NCBI RefSeq assembly: GCF_026616195.1
Contig: NZ_JANHDH010000002.1
Span: 248,001-312,000, forward strand
DNA from: Haloarchaeobius amylolyticus
GTDB taxonomy: Archaea > Halobacteriota > Halobacteria > Halobacteriales > Natrialbaceae
DNA length: 64,000 nt
Direction: 5' to 3'
A model generated the notes under the pieces. The model worked only from the letters and a program-made list of their open reading frames with translations. It did not search any database and was not told the origin of the DNA. The position numbers were made by a program, and so were the translations under genes. This document shows, piece after piece, positions 36,523-45,493 of the stretch. The stretch's first letter is position 1. Each line of letters begins with the position of its first letter.

Positions 36523-37992
36523 ATGGCACGTGTCGACGGGGGCGAACCCGGGTACCCGACGGCGACACTCGCACACGCCCTCGCGGTCCTCGTGGTCCTG
36601 TCCGGCGCCACCGCGGCCCTGGCGGGGCCGGTCGCTGCCGGGGCCGTCGGGGCGGCCGAGACTGCCGGAACTGCCGACACGCTCGGGACTGCCGGAACCG
36701 TCGGAACTCCCGACGCCTCCGGAACCGATTCCGTCGCGGTCGACCGCCCCGACAACGAGACGGACCTCGTCGACGGGACGGTGAACGACACCACCGACGA
36801 CACGACCAACACCACCGACGAGACCCTCTCCGGCACGACGGACACCACCAGCGACACCACCGACACCGTCGAGAACACGACCGACGCGTCCGGCGACACC
36901 GTCACCGCCTCCGGCTCGCTCTCGACCGACCTGACGGCGGGCGACACCACGACGTCGACCGACACCGACGCGACGCTGGACGACGGGCTCACGACGAACA
37001 CCTCGGGCGGGTCGTCGGGAGCCGTGAACACCTCCGGGAACGCGAGCCTCACTGCAGACGGCGACACCGCCTCGCTGTCGGCCGACGCCACCGTCGACTC
37101 GGTCTCCCTGTCGGCCGGCGTCGTCGCCCCCGTCGAATCCCTGCTGACGGTCCTCGACTCCGGTGACGCCACCGCAGCCCGGCAGCCCGACAGCACCAGC
37201 CGGCGCGTCGACCGGGCGGCGTGGCGCGGCGGCCAGTTCGCCACCGGGACGACCGGCGACCAGTCCCGGGCCGGAGACGTCCTCGCCGGGTCGCCCGACG
37301 GGCGAGACGCGGCAGCGACCGGGGCGGCCGGCTGGCTCCCCGCGACCCCGGCCGGCCTCGGCGGGGCGGTTCCGGGGCCGATGGGTGCTGGCCTCGCCGC
37401 CGCCTCGCTGGCCGTCGGCGGCACCGCATACACGCGTGGCCGGTCCATCCTCCGGTGGCTGCGGGACGCGCTCGACGACTCGCCACTGGGTGCGGTCCTC
37501 CGGTACAGCCGGTACGACGGCTCGGACCCGCTGGCCCACGAGGACCGGGCACGTATCCACCGCGTCGTGACCGACGCGCCCGGCGTCTACCTCTCCGCCA
37601 TCAGCGACGCCTCGGACGTCCCCCTCTCGACGGTTCGCCACCACGTGCGCATCCTGGAGGAGGAGGGCCTCGTCACGAGCGTCAAGCTAGAGGGCAAGCG
37701 CCGGTACTTCCCGGCCGACACCGAGGACCGCGAACTCCACGCGGCCCTGGCCAGCCCGCCGCGGGCCGCCATCATCGAGCGACTCGCCGCCGAGGGTGGG
37801 GCGCTCGTCGGGGAACTCGCCGAGGCGCTCGACCGCGACCCCAGCACGCTCTCGCACCACCTCGGCCGGCTGGAAGACGCGGGGCTGGTCGAGCGCGAAC
37901 GCGACGGACGGTCGGTCGTGAACCGGCTCACGCCGACCGCGAGAGAAGGACTGGCGGCGGCGAGCCCGGCCGCGCCGGTCGCCGACGACTGA
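36523..37992 (+). CDS. Membrane-anchored winged-helix regulator with Thr/Asp-rich external domain
   Basis: A 489-residue protein of unusual layout. A hydrophobic segment (residues 16-36) could be a signal or first membrane helix. Residues 40-200 are low-complexity Thr, Asp and Ser (DTTDDTTNTTDE), probably outside and possibly glycosylated. A second hydrophobic stretch (about 282-305) is followed by two winged-helix domains, one with STVRHHVRILEEEGLV and one with STLSHHLGRLEDAGLVERER. The DNA-binding part would be cytosolic and tethered to the membrane, as in one-component signal-transducing regulators. It is divergent from the Bat-type gene and 7 bases ahead of a convergent HTH_10 gene. Confidence 0.82.
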   Translation: MARVDGGEPGYPTATLAHALAVLVVLSGATAALAGPVAAGAVGAAETAGTADTLGTAGTVGTPDASGTDSVAVDRPDNETDLVDGTVNDTTDDTTNTTDETLSGTTDTTSDTTDTVENTTDASGDTVTASGSLSTDLTAGDTTTSTDTDATLDDGLTTNTSGGSSGAVNTSGNASLTADGDTASLSADATVDSVSLSAGVVAPVESLLTVLDSGDATAARQPDSTSRRVDRAAWRGGQFATGTTGDQSRAGDVLAGSPDGRDAAATGAAGWLPATPAGLGGAVPGPMGAGLAAASLAVGGTAYTRGRSILRWLRDALDDSPLGAVLRYSRYDGSDPLAHEDRARIHRVVTDAPGVYLSAISDASDVPLSTVRHHVRILEEEGLVTSVKLEGKRRYFPADTEDRELHAALASPPRAAIIERLAAEGGALVGELAEALDRDPSTLSHHLGRLEDAGLVERERDGRSVVNRLTPTAREGLAAASPAAPVADD

Positions 37993-37999
37993 GTCTGTA

Positions 38000-38653
38000 C
38001 TACTCCTCGGGCAGGTCGTCCGCGAGCGTCTCGCGGACCAGCGTCTCCATGCCGCGGCGGAGCCGTTCCGAGGCCGCCTGCCCGGAGACGCCCACGTCGG
38101 CGCCGAGGCCCCGGAGCGTCGTCTGCCGCGGGATGTCGAAGTACCCCACCTCGACGGCCCGCGTCAGGATCTCCTTCTGGGCCGGGGTCAGGTCCGCCCC
38201 CTTGTCGTCGTGCTCGACGGCGCCGCTGTGGATCGATTCGACGGTCGGCGTGAGGCCGACGTCCTGACAGGTGTCGCGGAAACTGGCGAAGGCGTCGCGG
38301 TCGGGAAAGAGCGTCTTGACCGTCCAGCCCTCGCCGTCCGTCGCGGCGTTGAGGATGACCCCGTCGAGGTCGACGACCGCCCGGTACGCCTCCACGTCGG
38401 GGAGGTCTGCCGGGCAGGTCATCCGGTAGAGTCGGCGGCTCCGCTCGTCGGCGAGAACCGTGCTGTCGGTGACGGTGGGGTCCTCCTCGAGTGCCGCCTC
38501 GAAGGCGTCGAAGTCGCCGCCGGTCACCCAGCAGACGGCCCGAAGAGGCATCTCCGCCGTCGTGTCGAACTGTTCGACCGTCGCCTGCATGTCTGTCGGT
38601 ACGGCGAGTGCATGCTGCAGAAGTTGGGAGTCGAGAGTGAAACGAACGAACAT
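38000..38653 (-). CDS. HTH_10 transcription regulator (Bat-like)
   Basis: A 217-residue regulator. The N-terminal 150 residues form the ligand/partner domain typical of Bat-family proteins. The C-terminal HTH_10 is clear (LTPAQKEILTRAVEVGYFDI, then VGVSGQAASERLRRGMETL). The ATG at 38653 (MFVRFTLDSQLLQHAL) was chosen over one 13 codons earlier. It is convergent with the membrane regulator gene and end-spaced by 7 bases. Confidence 0.88.
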   Translation of the reverse strand: MFVRFTLDSQLLQHALAVPTDMQATVEQFDTTAEMPLRAVCWVTGGDFDAFEAALEEDPTVTDSTVLADERSRRLYRMTCPADLPDVEAYRAVVDLDGVILNAATDGEGWTVKTLFPDRDAFASFRDTCQDVGLTPTVESIHSGAVEHDDKGADLTPAQKEILTRAVEVGYFDIPRQTTLRGLGADVGVSGQAASERLRRGMETLVRETLADDLPEE

Positions 38654-38783
38654 GAGATTATACTGTTGTGATGGTTCGCAATCGGGTCGCATCTAGACGC
38701 GGTCACGCTGACGTGTTGCCACCTGCGTCATGTGTGTACTGACCGCTCCAGTACTGATTCGCGGTGTTCGGCGTATATCACTG

Positions 38784-38840
38784 ATGCATGGATATGCATG
38801 GACGACCGACGGATATGGCCGCTGAAGGGTGCTTGCACCC
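38784..38840. repeat. Direct repeat and hairpin in the gap before ppk2
   Basis: ATGCATGGA occurs twice, at 38784-38792 and 38794-38802. A tight hairpin GGGTG-CTTG-CACCC lies at 38827-38840. They sit in the 305-base gap between the HTH_10 gene and the PPK2 gene, where no open frame is convincing. Both could belong to the promoter region or to an unannotated RNA. Confidence 0.45.
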
Positions 38841-38928
38841 CGGTCGCGGATGACGAGTTCCTGATGAGAACAGGACGGGTCGTCCCGGCGGCTTCGGTCC
38901 GACGGCGACGCCCCGGCCTCACTGCAGT

Positions 38929-38935
38929 GTTTTAT
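38929..38935 (+). promoter_or_regulatory. TATA box of the PPK2 gene
   Basis: GTTTTAT lies 24-30 bases before the ATG at 38959, consistent with a leaderless transcript. Confidence 0.5.
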
Positions 38936-38958
38936 CCTCGGCCAGCGTACACGTCTGG

Positions 38959-39795
38959 ATGACCATCGACCGGCCGGCCGACCACTACGACGACGACGGC
39001 GTCCTGAAGAAGAAACACTACAAGCGGGAGCTGAAACGCCTGCAGGAGGAACTCGTGAAACTGCAGTACTGGGTCCGCGACCAGGGGCTCCGGGTCGTCG
39101 TCGTGTTCGAGGGTCGGGACGCCGCCGGCAAGGGTGGCGTCATCAAGCGCATCACCCGGCGCCTGAACCCCCGGGTCGTCCGCGTCGTCGCGCTCGGGAA
39201 ACCGACCGACCGCGAGCAGGGCCAGTGGTACTTCCAGCGCTACGTCGAACAGCTGCCCAGCGAGGGCGAGATGGTCCTGTTCGACCGGAGCTGGTACAAC
39301 CGCGCCGGCGTCGAGCGCGTGATGGACTTCTGCACCGACGAGGAGTACGAGCGCTTCCTCGAGGAGTGCCCGCGGTTCGAGCGCATGCTGGTCCGTGACG
39401 GCATCGTCCTCGTGAAGTACTGGTTCTCCATCAGCGACGAGGAGCAAGAGCGCCGCTTCCAGAAGCGCAACGAGGACCCGAAACGTCGCTGGAAGCTCAG
39501 CCCGATGGACCTCGAGGCCCGCGCCCGCTGGGAGGAGTACTCGAAGGCGAAAGACGAGATGTTCGCACACACGGACATCCCCGAGGCGCCGTGGTACGTC
39601 GTCCACGCCGACGTGAAACGCCACGCCCGGCTCAACTGCATCAGCCACCTGCTCGACCAGATCGAGTACGAGGACCTGACGCCGGACCCCATCGAACTCC
39701 CGGCACGGGAGGACCGCGGCGAGTACGAGCGTCCGCCAATCGACGACCAGGACTGGGTCGAGGCGCGCTTCGGCGAGAACCCGGGGGCGGAGTAA
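38959..39795 (+). CDS. ppk2: Polyphosphate kinase 2 (PPK2 class I-like)
   Basis: A 278-residue PPK2, which moves phosphate between polyphosphate and nucleoside diphosphates. Walker A is GRDAAGKGG (residues 52-60), Walker B is MVLFDRSWYNRAG, and the lid region is KLSPMDLEARARWEEYSKAK. One domain and complete length. It stands alone with its own promoter. Which nucleotide is preferred cannot be read from the sequence. Confidence 0.94.
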   Translation: MTIDRPADHYDDDGVLKKKHYKRELKRLQEELVKLQYWVRDQGLRVVVVFEGRDAAGKGGVIKRITRRLNPRVVRVVALGKPTDREQGQWYFQRYVEQLPSEGEMVLFDRSWYNRAGVERVMDFCTDEEYERFLEECPRFERMLVRDGIVLVKYWFSISDEEQERRFQKRNEDPKRRWKLSPMDLEARARWEEYSKAKDEMFAHTDIPEAPWYVVHADVKRHARLNCISHLLDQIEYEDLTPDPIELPAREDRGEYERPPIDDQDWVEARFGENPGAE

Positions 39796-39874
39796 GCAGT
39801 ACCGCCACCACCGCCACCGACCCCCGGACATGTGCGGGGACTCTTATTAGCCCACGTTTCCGCAAGTACCCTCC

Positions 39875-40870
39875 ATGCAGACCCACCTGCTCGACGGTGA
39901 CGACGTACAGCAGTACTCGCCCATGACAGCCCTCGTCGCGGCCATCGAGGACGCGTTCGCGGCCTACGAGACCGGCGACGCCCAGATGCCCCCGAAGTCC
40001 TACATCGACCTGCCCCAGTACAACGGCGACTTCCGGTCGATGCCCGCCTACATGGACGCGGGCGACTGGGACGCCGCGGGCATCAAGTGGGTCAACGTCC
40101 ACCCGGACAACCCCGCCGACCACGACCTGCCGACCGTGATGGGCACGATGATCTACTCCGACCCCGAGACCGGCTTCCCGCTGGCCATCATGGACGGGAC
40201 CGAACTCACGATGCGCCGCACCGGCGCGGCCGCCGCGGTCGCCACCGACCACCTCGCCGTCGCCGACGCCTCCTCGCTCGGCATCGTCGGCGCGGGTGTC
40301 CAGTCCTACACGCAGGTCGAGGCCATCGCGTCGGTCCGCGACATCGAGACGGTCGTCGTGAGCGACCTCGACGAGGCGCGCGTCTCGGCGTTCATCGACG
40401 CCTTCGACGACGAGTTCGACGTGCGCGAGGGCTCCATCGCGGAGGCCGCATCCTGTGACGTGCTCTCGACGGTGACCCCGGTGGAAGACCCCATCGTCTC
40501 CGCCGAGGACCTCGGCGAGCACACCCACGTCAACGCGATGGGTGCCGACGCCGAGGGCAAGCACGAACTCGCCGACGAGGTGCTCCTCGACGCCAAGCTC
40601 GTCATCGACGATTACGACCAGACGACCCACTCCGGCGAGATCAACGTCCCCTTCCACGAGGGCGTCCTCTCCGACGACGACATCTACGGCCAGATCGGCG
40701 AGATCGTCACCGGCAAACTCGAGGGTCGGACCGCGGACGACGGCGTGACCGTCTTCGACTCGACCGGCCTCGCCATCCAGGACGTCGCCGCCGCCCACGT
40801 CGTCTACGAGGCCGCGAGCGACGAGGACGAGGAGACGCAGACGCCGAGTCTCATCGCCGCCGGGCAGTAA
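39875..40870 (+). CDS. Ornithine cyclodeaminase / alanine dehydrogenase family protein
   Basis: A 331-residue NAD-dependent enzyme of the mu-crystallin fold. The nucleotide site is LGIVGAGVQSYTQVEAI, and the preceding MRRTGAAAAVATDHLA carries the family's substrate-binding Arg. Archaeal members include alanine dehydrogenases, so both activities are possible. CTTATTA at 39842-39848 lies at about -30 for the ATG at 39875. Confidence 0.88.
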   Translation: MQTHLLDGDDVQQYSPMTALVAAIEDAFAAYETGDAQMPPKSYIDLPQYNGDFRSMPAYMDAGDWDAAGIKWVNVHPDNPADHDLPTVMGTMIYSDPETGFPLAIMDGTELTMRRTGAAAAVATDHLAVADASSLGIVGAGVQSYTQVEAIASVRDIETVVVSDLDEARVSAFIDAFDDEFDVREGSIAEAASCDVLSTVTPVEDPIVSAEDLGEHTHVNAMGADAEGKHELADEVLLDAKLVIDDYDQTTHSGEINVPFHEGVLSDDDIYGQIGEIVTGKLEGRTADDGVTVFDSTGLAIQDVAAAHVVYEAASDEDEETQTPSLIAAGQ

Positions 40871-40969
40871 CCGACGCGCGCACCCGTCCCCCTGCTGTCA
40901 TCCCCCGACACGACGGATTTCGAGAGTAACTGGGTCCCTTTTGCCTGTCGCCCCGGTAGTCGTCCGTAC

Positions 40970-41788
40970 ATGGGACGCCTCTCCAGCGCGAGATCGTTCG
41001 TCGACGCGGTCGTCACCGTCGTCCGCGAAAAGAACGTCACGTTCCTCGCCGGCGGCATCGCGTACAACGCCTTCATCTCGATGGTGCCGCTGTTCCTGTT
41101 CGCCGTGTTCGCGGTGACGCTGCTGGCCCCCGGCACGCGCCAGGAGGTGCTCGCGCTCGTCACCGAGAACGTCTCGGCGACCATCGGCGGCCTGTTCGAG
41201 GAGATCCTCAGCCGACGGGCTGATGGGGCGGCTGGCTCCTCGGTCGTCGGGACGGCCGTCCTCCTCTGGGGCGCGCTGAAGGTGTTCCGCGGGCTCGACG
41301 TGGCCTTCTCGGAGATCTACGAGGTCGACGAGTCCGAGTCGTTCGTCGACCAGCTCAGGGACGGCCTCGTCGTCCTCGTCTCGCTGGTCCTCTCGCTGGC
41401 GGCCATCATCGTCGCGACGAGCGCCTTCGCTACCTTCGCGGGCACCGTGCCCTACCTCGGGCTGTTGCTCCCGCTGGTGCTCGCGGTCGGGCTCGTCGTC
41501 GCGTTCCTCCCGATGTACTACGTCTTCCCCGACGCCGACGTCTCGGTCCGCGAGATACTCCCCGGCGTGGGCTTCGCCGCGGTCGGCTGGGCGCTCCTGC
41601 AGGGGCTGTTCCAGCTCTACGTCGCGGTCGCGACGGGCGACCAGCACGTCGGCATCTTCACCGGCATCCTGCTGTTGCTCACGTGGTTCTACTTCAGTGG
41701 CATCGTGATGCTCGTGGGGGCCGTCATCAACGCGGTCCGCGGCGGGTACGCTCCGTCGACCTCGCGGTCGACGAGTTCCACGGCGTGA
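40970..41788 (+). CDS. YihY/BrkB-like membrane protein
   Basis: A 272-residue integral membrane protein with six helices. Landmarks are TFLAGGIAYNAFISMVPLFL and the later LLLTWFYFSGIVMLVGAVI, matching the YihY/BrkB family. Function in the family is unresolved. It is convergent with the next gene. Confidence 0.9.
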   Translation: MGRLSSARSFVDAVVTVVREKNVTFLAGGIAYNAFISMVPLFLFAVFAVTLLAPGTRQEVLALVTENVSATIGGLFEEILSRRADGAAGSSVVGTAVLLWGALKVFRGLDVAFSEIYEVDESESFVDQLRDGLVVLVSLVLSLAAIIVATSAFATFAGTVPYLGLLLPLVLAVGLVVAFLPMYYVFPDADVSVREILPGVGFAAVGWALLQGLFQLYVAVATGDQHVGIFTGILLLLTWFYFSGIVMLVGAVINAVRGGYAPSTSRSTSSTA

Positions 41789-41849
41789 GCCGGGGTCGGC
41801 AGCCAGACTCTCGTACCAGTCCCGTACCGGTCTCGCACCAGGCTCGCAC

Positions 41850-43226
41850 TCAGTCCTGTAATCCGTCTTCGAGCACCGACAGCACCGTCGGCCACGAGTC
41901 CGCCTCGGCGCGGGCGATGCCGGCCGGCGTCCCGCCGAAGGCACGCTTGCCCCTGACGGCGCGGCCCGTGGTCGGCCGGTACGGGATCGCGGTGGCGTGG
42001 CCGGTGTCCTCGTAGGTGAGCGCCTCGACCCGGTGTGGATGGTCGTGCTCGGTCAGCGTCGTCTCGATGCGGCGGGCCGCGTCGGCCGCCGGGAGCACCG
42101 CGTCGGCGCCCCCGCCGACCGCAACGACCGGCCCGTCGGTCTGTTCGACCGGAATCCGGACGTCCGCGAGCGTCGCCTCGTCGGCTGCCGCAAAGGCCGC
42201 CTCGAACGCCGGGCGGGTGTGGTAGCCTTTCGAGTCGCCGACGGGCCTGACCTCGCCGTCGTCCCAGTCGATTTCGAGGGAGGGAAGCGGTTCCCCGTCG
42301 ACCTCCCACGGTGACGTGCCGAACCGGTCGAAGTGCGTGACGTGGTCCATGGCGCAGTAGGCCGCGACAGCGCCGACGTCGTCCCGGCGCGCGCCCAGCA
42401 GGAGCGCGAGCTGGCCGCCGAGCGACCAGCCCATCGCCCCGACCGGGCCGTCCGCGACGCCGTCGAGGCCGGTCACCCAGTCGATGGCGCGGTCGACGTA
42501 CCCGAGGGGAATCCGCTTCGGGCGCGACCGGATGGGCGCCTGCGGGCCGACGTACCGGAGCGCGACCGCAGCGAACCCGTGCGAGGCCAGTTGCTTCGCT
42601 GGCCGGTCCATCCAGCGCCCTCTCCCGCCGCCGTGGAGGACCAGGACGGCCGGCGCGGGGCCGTCGTCGGGCGGCAGGTAACAGCGCGCGACGATGCCCT
42701 CGGGGGCCGTCACGGTCGTCAGGTCGGGGTCCGCGACGCGGCGCCGGACCTGGGTCCCGGCGACCTGGTCGTCGTCGACGACCGCCCGGACCGCCAGTTC
42801 GTCCTCGGCGAGGCCCGGGCCGTCATCGGTGTCCGTCTTCGCCATGCCGGGCGGGGCGCCCTCGGGCAGGTCGGCCGCGGGTCGCAGCGACCAGACGAGG
42901 CCCATCGGGTCGGTCCCCTCGTAGGTGCCCGCGACCGGCGCGGCCTCACGGAGGTCGAGCGCCCCCGACTCGTCGGCCTCGAACCGCGCGAAGGAGCCGT
43001 ACCGGTCGCCCCCGAACAGGGACGTGGCGCGGAGCGTGACCGTGGCGCCCGGGGAGAGACCTTCGACGCGGATGCCGAACGGGTCGTCCGCCAGCACCGT
43101 CTCCGGTGCCCGGAGCGTGGGGTCGGCCGTCTCGGACCCGGACAGACACCCGGCGAGGCCCGCGAGGGCACCGCCTCCGAGGGCACGGAGTACTCGTCGT
43201 CTATCGGTCGCGTGGGAGGGGACCAT
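41850..43226 (-). CDS. Exported BAAT-like acyl hydrolase, lipoprotein
   Basis: A 458-residue protein with a Tat lipoprotein signal (TDRRRVLRALGGGALAGLAG then Cys). A beta domain like the acyl-CoA thioester hydrolase/BAAT N-terminal domain comes first. The alpha/beta-hydrolase domain follows, with nucleophile Ser in GWSLGGQ, acid Asp in VAVGGGADAVLPAA and His in DTGHATAIPYR. The intracellular relatives act on acyl-CoA. Export makes CoA thioesters unlikely substrates, so an extracellular esterase or amidase role is inferred. Confidence 0.87.
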   Translation of the reverse strand: MVPSHATDRRRVLRALGGGALAGLAGCLSGSETADPTLRAPETVLADDPFGIRVEGLSPGATVTLRATSLFGGDRYGSFARFEADESGALDLREAAPVAGTYEGTDPMGLVWSLRPAADLPEGAPPGMAKTDTDDGPGLAEDELAVRAVVDDDQVAGTQVRRRVADPDLTTVTAPEGIVARCYLPPDDGPAPAVLVLHGGGRGRWMDRPAKQLASHGFAAVALRYVGPQAPIRSRPKRIPLGYVDRAIDWVTGLDGVADGPVGAMGWSLGGQLALLLGARRDDVGAVAAYCAMDHVTHFDRFGTSPWEVDGEPLPSLEIDWDDGEVRPVGDSKGYHTRPAFEAAFAAADEATLADVRIPVEQTDGPVVAVGGGADAVLPAADAARRIETTLTEHDHPHRVEALTYEDTGHATAIPYRPTTGRAVRGKRAFGGTPAGIARAEADSWPTVLSVLEDGLQD

Positions 43227-43354
43227 GGCCGGCCGTACCGGCCCCCGGGACAAGTATCTTTCAATCAGTAGACACTGTCGAACCACGCAGGTAGAAAAAG
43301 ACCCGTCTCACAGTGCTGTCGGCGTCGGTCACCGCGCCAGGGGCCGCGCCGCCC

Positions 43355-45313
43355 CTAGACGCTCTCGTCGTCCTCGTGGTACTTCCGCCAGAGGCCGACG
43401 ATGGCGGCGACCGTGCCGGCGAGGCCGCCGAGCAGCAGGCCGGCCGGCGAGGACAGCTGCGACCCCGCGAACTTCAGGGGGTTGCTGGTCCAGGTCACGC
43501 CGCCGGCCGCGGCGTTGCTCCCGCCCGTGGTCGCCGCCCCGCCACCGGCACCGGCCGCGGTGGTGGTCGTGCCGGCGCCCCCGGCGGTCGTGGTTCCGCC
43601 GCCGGCGGTCCCGCCTCCGACGCTCCCACCGGCCCCGGCGGTCGTCGTCCCGCCGGTGTTCATCGTGGTGCCCGGACCGGTGGTCGTGCCCGGGGTGACG
43701 GTGGTGGTGGGTTCGGGTGCCCCGAGCCTCCTGACCGACCTGGTGGTGGGTTTCGTGGTTCCCGGATTGGTCGTGGTGGTGGTGGTGCCGGGGTTCGTCG
43801 TGGTGGTGGTGGTGCCGGGGTTCGTCGTGGTGGTGGTGGTCCCCGAGTTGGTCGTGGTGGTTCCCGGGTCGGTCGTCGTCGTGGTGCCGGGGTTCGTTGT
43901 GGTCGTTCCGGGGTCGCTCGTCGTGGTCCCGGGCTCACCGGTCGTCGTACCCGGCTCACCGGTCGTCGTGCCCGGTTCCTGGGTCGTGGTCCCGTCGCCG
44001 GTGCCGGTCCCGCCCCCGTCCTGGCCGCCCTCGGTGGTCGTCCCGGGCTCCTGGCTGACCTCGGGGTCGGCCGTCCCGTCCTCCTCCCACTCCATGTTGT
44101 GGCGGCACTGCTCCGCGACGAAGCGCATGCCGACGTGGCAGGAGTCGGTCTGGGTGACGTTCACCGATTCGGTGGCGTCGAGGCCGTCGACGACGTAGCC
44201 GCGCTGGCGGAGTTCGTCGTTGAACGTGATGGCGGCGTCGCCGTCCTGGTCGGTGACCACCTGGCCCTCGACCAGCGCGTTCTTGACGGGCAGGTCGGTG
44301 AAGCCGAGGCGGGACGCCCCGTCGAACTCCTTGCACGGGAGGTACCAGTTCATCACGTAGCAGTGGACTCCCGGCGTGAAGCAGGACTGCTTGCTGGTGT
44401 CGTTCACGGGGAACACCGGCGGGATGACGAGGCGGCCGTCACCGGTCGGCCCGAACTGTTCGAGCCAGCCCGTCATCGACCCGGCGTAGAGGACGTGGCC
44501 GTCCTCGCCCTCGACGCCGAGCGGGTTGGTGTCGCCAGAGTCGTCCGCGGCGGGGGCGAGGTTGTCGCAGTCGGGGTCGGTCGAGACCACGACGTAGAGG
44601 TAGTCACACAGCTCGCCGAGGTCCAGCGTGGTGTCGCCGGCCGCGCTCTCCGGTTCGACCAGCACGTGCTCGTCGCTTCGCGGGAGCGGTTGCCCCTCGC
44701 TGTCCTCGCGGAGCAGTTCCGCGAAGACGAAGGCGGGGTTGCCACAGACGTGCAGGCTGAAGGTTGTCTCGCCCTCGTCGTACGGTTTCACGTCGACGAG
44801 GTCGACGAACATGCCCCGCGGGCCGTCGATGAAGCCCGGGTGGTAGACCCCGGGTGCCTCGGCCGTGCCGCTCCGGAGCGTCTCGAAGCCCTCGGGGAGC
44901 AGGTCGGAGATGTCAGTAGGATCCGCCAGCGTACAGACGTCACCGAAGGCGTCCGTGTTCCCTGTGACGAGGTCCGCCCACTCCTGGTGGGAGAGGGCCT
45001 CACCGGTGTCGACGTGCCGGACGGCCGGTGCGGCCGCTATCTCGTAGGTCATCGTGGTGTCGGCCACGAGTGCCGGCGGCGTCTCCCCCTTCAGTTCGTA
45101 TCGATCCCACGGCTGGTACGTCGACCGGTAGTCGAGCAGCAGGTCGACGCGGCCGGCGTCCAGCCAGCCCTCGAGTTCTTCGCGGTCGGCGAAGAACGCG
45201 GTCGTCCCCAGTCCGGTCCCCGCGCTCGCGACGCCGACCACGCCCAGTCCAGCCAGCACCTGTCGTCTCGACAGGCGCGGCGTCCCAGATCCCCCGTTCT
45301 CCCGTTCGGTCAT
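43355..45313 (-). CDS. Surface protein with SipW/Tat-type signal and Thr-rich stalk
   Basis: A 652-residue protein. The signal is LSRRQVLAGLGVVGVASAGT followed by AFFADREE, as in SipW-dependent/CalY-like signals. The folded part spans about residues 40-370. A long stalk of Thr, Gly and Pro repeats (TTTTTTNPG) and Gly/Thr-rich tracts follows, and a C-terminal membrane helix (LLLGGLAGTVAAIVGLW) with a charged tail ends it. It is probably a cell-surface protein standing off the S-layer, its stalk O-glycosylated. An inverted repeat overlaps its promoter. Confidence 0.85.
   Translation of the reverse strand: MTERENGGSGTPRLSRRQVLAGLGVVGVASAGTGLGTTAFFADREELEGWLDAGRVDLLLDYRSTYQPWDRYELKGETPPALVADTTMTYEIAAAPAVRHVDTGEALSHQEWADLVTGNTDAFGDVCTLADPTDISDLLPEGFETLRSGTAEAPGVYHPGFIDGPRGMFVDLVDVKPYDEGETTFSLHVCGNPAFVFAELLREDSEGQPLPRSDEHVLVEPESAAGDTTLDLGELCDYLYVVVSTDPDCDNLAPAADDSGDTNPLGVEGEDGHVLYAGSMTGWLEQFGPTGDGRLVIPPVFPVNDTSKQSCFTPGVHCYVMNWYLPCKEFDGASRLGFTDLPVKNALVEGQVVTDQDGDAAITFNDELRQRGYVVDGLDATESVNVTQTDSCHVGMRFVAEQCRHNMEWEEDGTADPEVSQEPGTTTEGGQDGGGTGTGDGTTTQEPGTTTGEPGTTTGEPGTTTSDPGTTTTNPGTTTTTDPGTTTTNSGTTTTTTNPGTTTTTTNPGTTTTTTNPGTTKPTTRSVRRLGAPEPTTTVTPGTTTGPGTTMNTGGTTTAGAGGSVGGGTAGGGTTTAGGAGTTTTAAGAGGGAATTGGSNAAAGGVTWTSNPLKFAGSQLSSPAGLLLGGLAGTVAAIVGLWRKYHEDDESV
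43781..43867 (-). repeat. 27-base repeats coding for the Thr-rich stalk
   Basis: An imperfect tandem repeat with a 27-base period, equal to nine codons (TTTTTTNPG), inside the surface-protein gene. The phase starts at 43787 and 43814. Less regular Thr/Gly/Pro repeats continue on both sides to about 43740 and 43990. Such tracts change copy number readily. Confidence 0.75.
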
Positions 45314-45340
45314 GGCAGCTACCAGTAGAGAGGATGTAAG

Positions 45341-45353
45341 ATAGGTTACCTAT
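45341..45353. promoter_or_regulatory. Palindrome overlapping the promoter of the surface-protein gene
   Basis: ATAGGTTACCTAT is a perfect palindrome with a single central T, 28-40 bases upstream of the ATG at 45313, over the expected TATA position. A second hairpin, GGCGC-TTCAG-GCGCC, follows at 45355-45369. It may be an operator. Confidence 0.4.
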
Positions 45354-45493
45354 GGGGCGCTTCAGGCGCCGAAACGGGTCGTTCGCCGGGCGCTCACCGG
45401 GACGGTCGGTAACTGTTCACACGGTTCCGTTCGGGCACGGAACGCCGTTTCTCCGTGGTATGGGCCCATTACCGGCGTTGTCCGGGGGTGGGG

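Noticed and set aside
43313-45328. 671-codon plus-strand frame opposite the surface-protein gene
   Set aside because: It is a Gly/Arg-rich shadow of the Thr-repeat region. The minus strand has a coherent signal, stalk and anchor.
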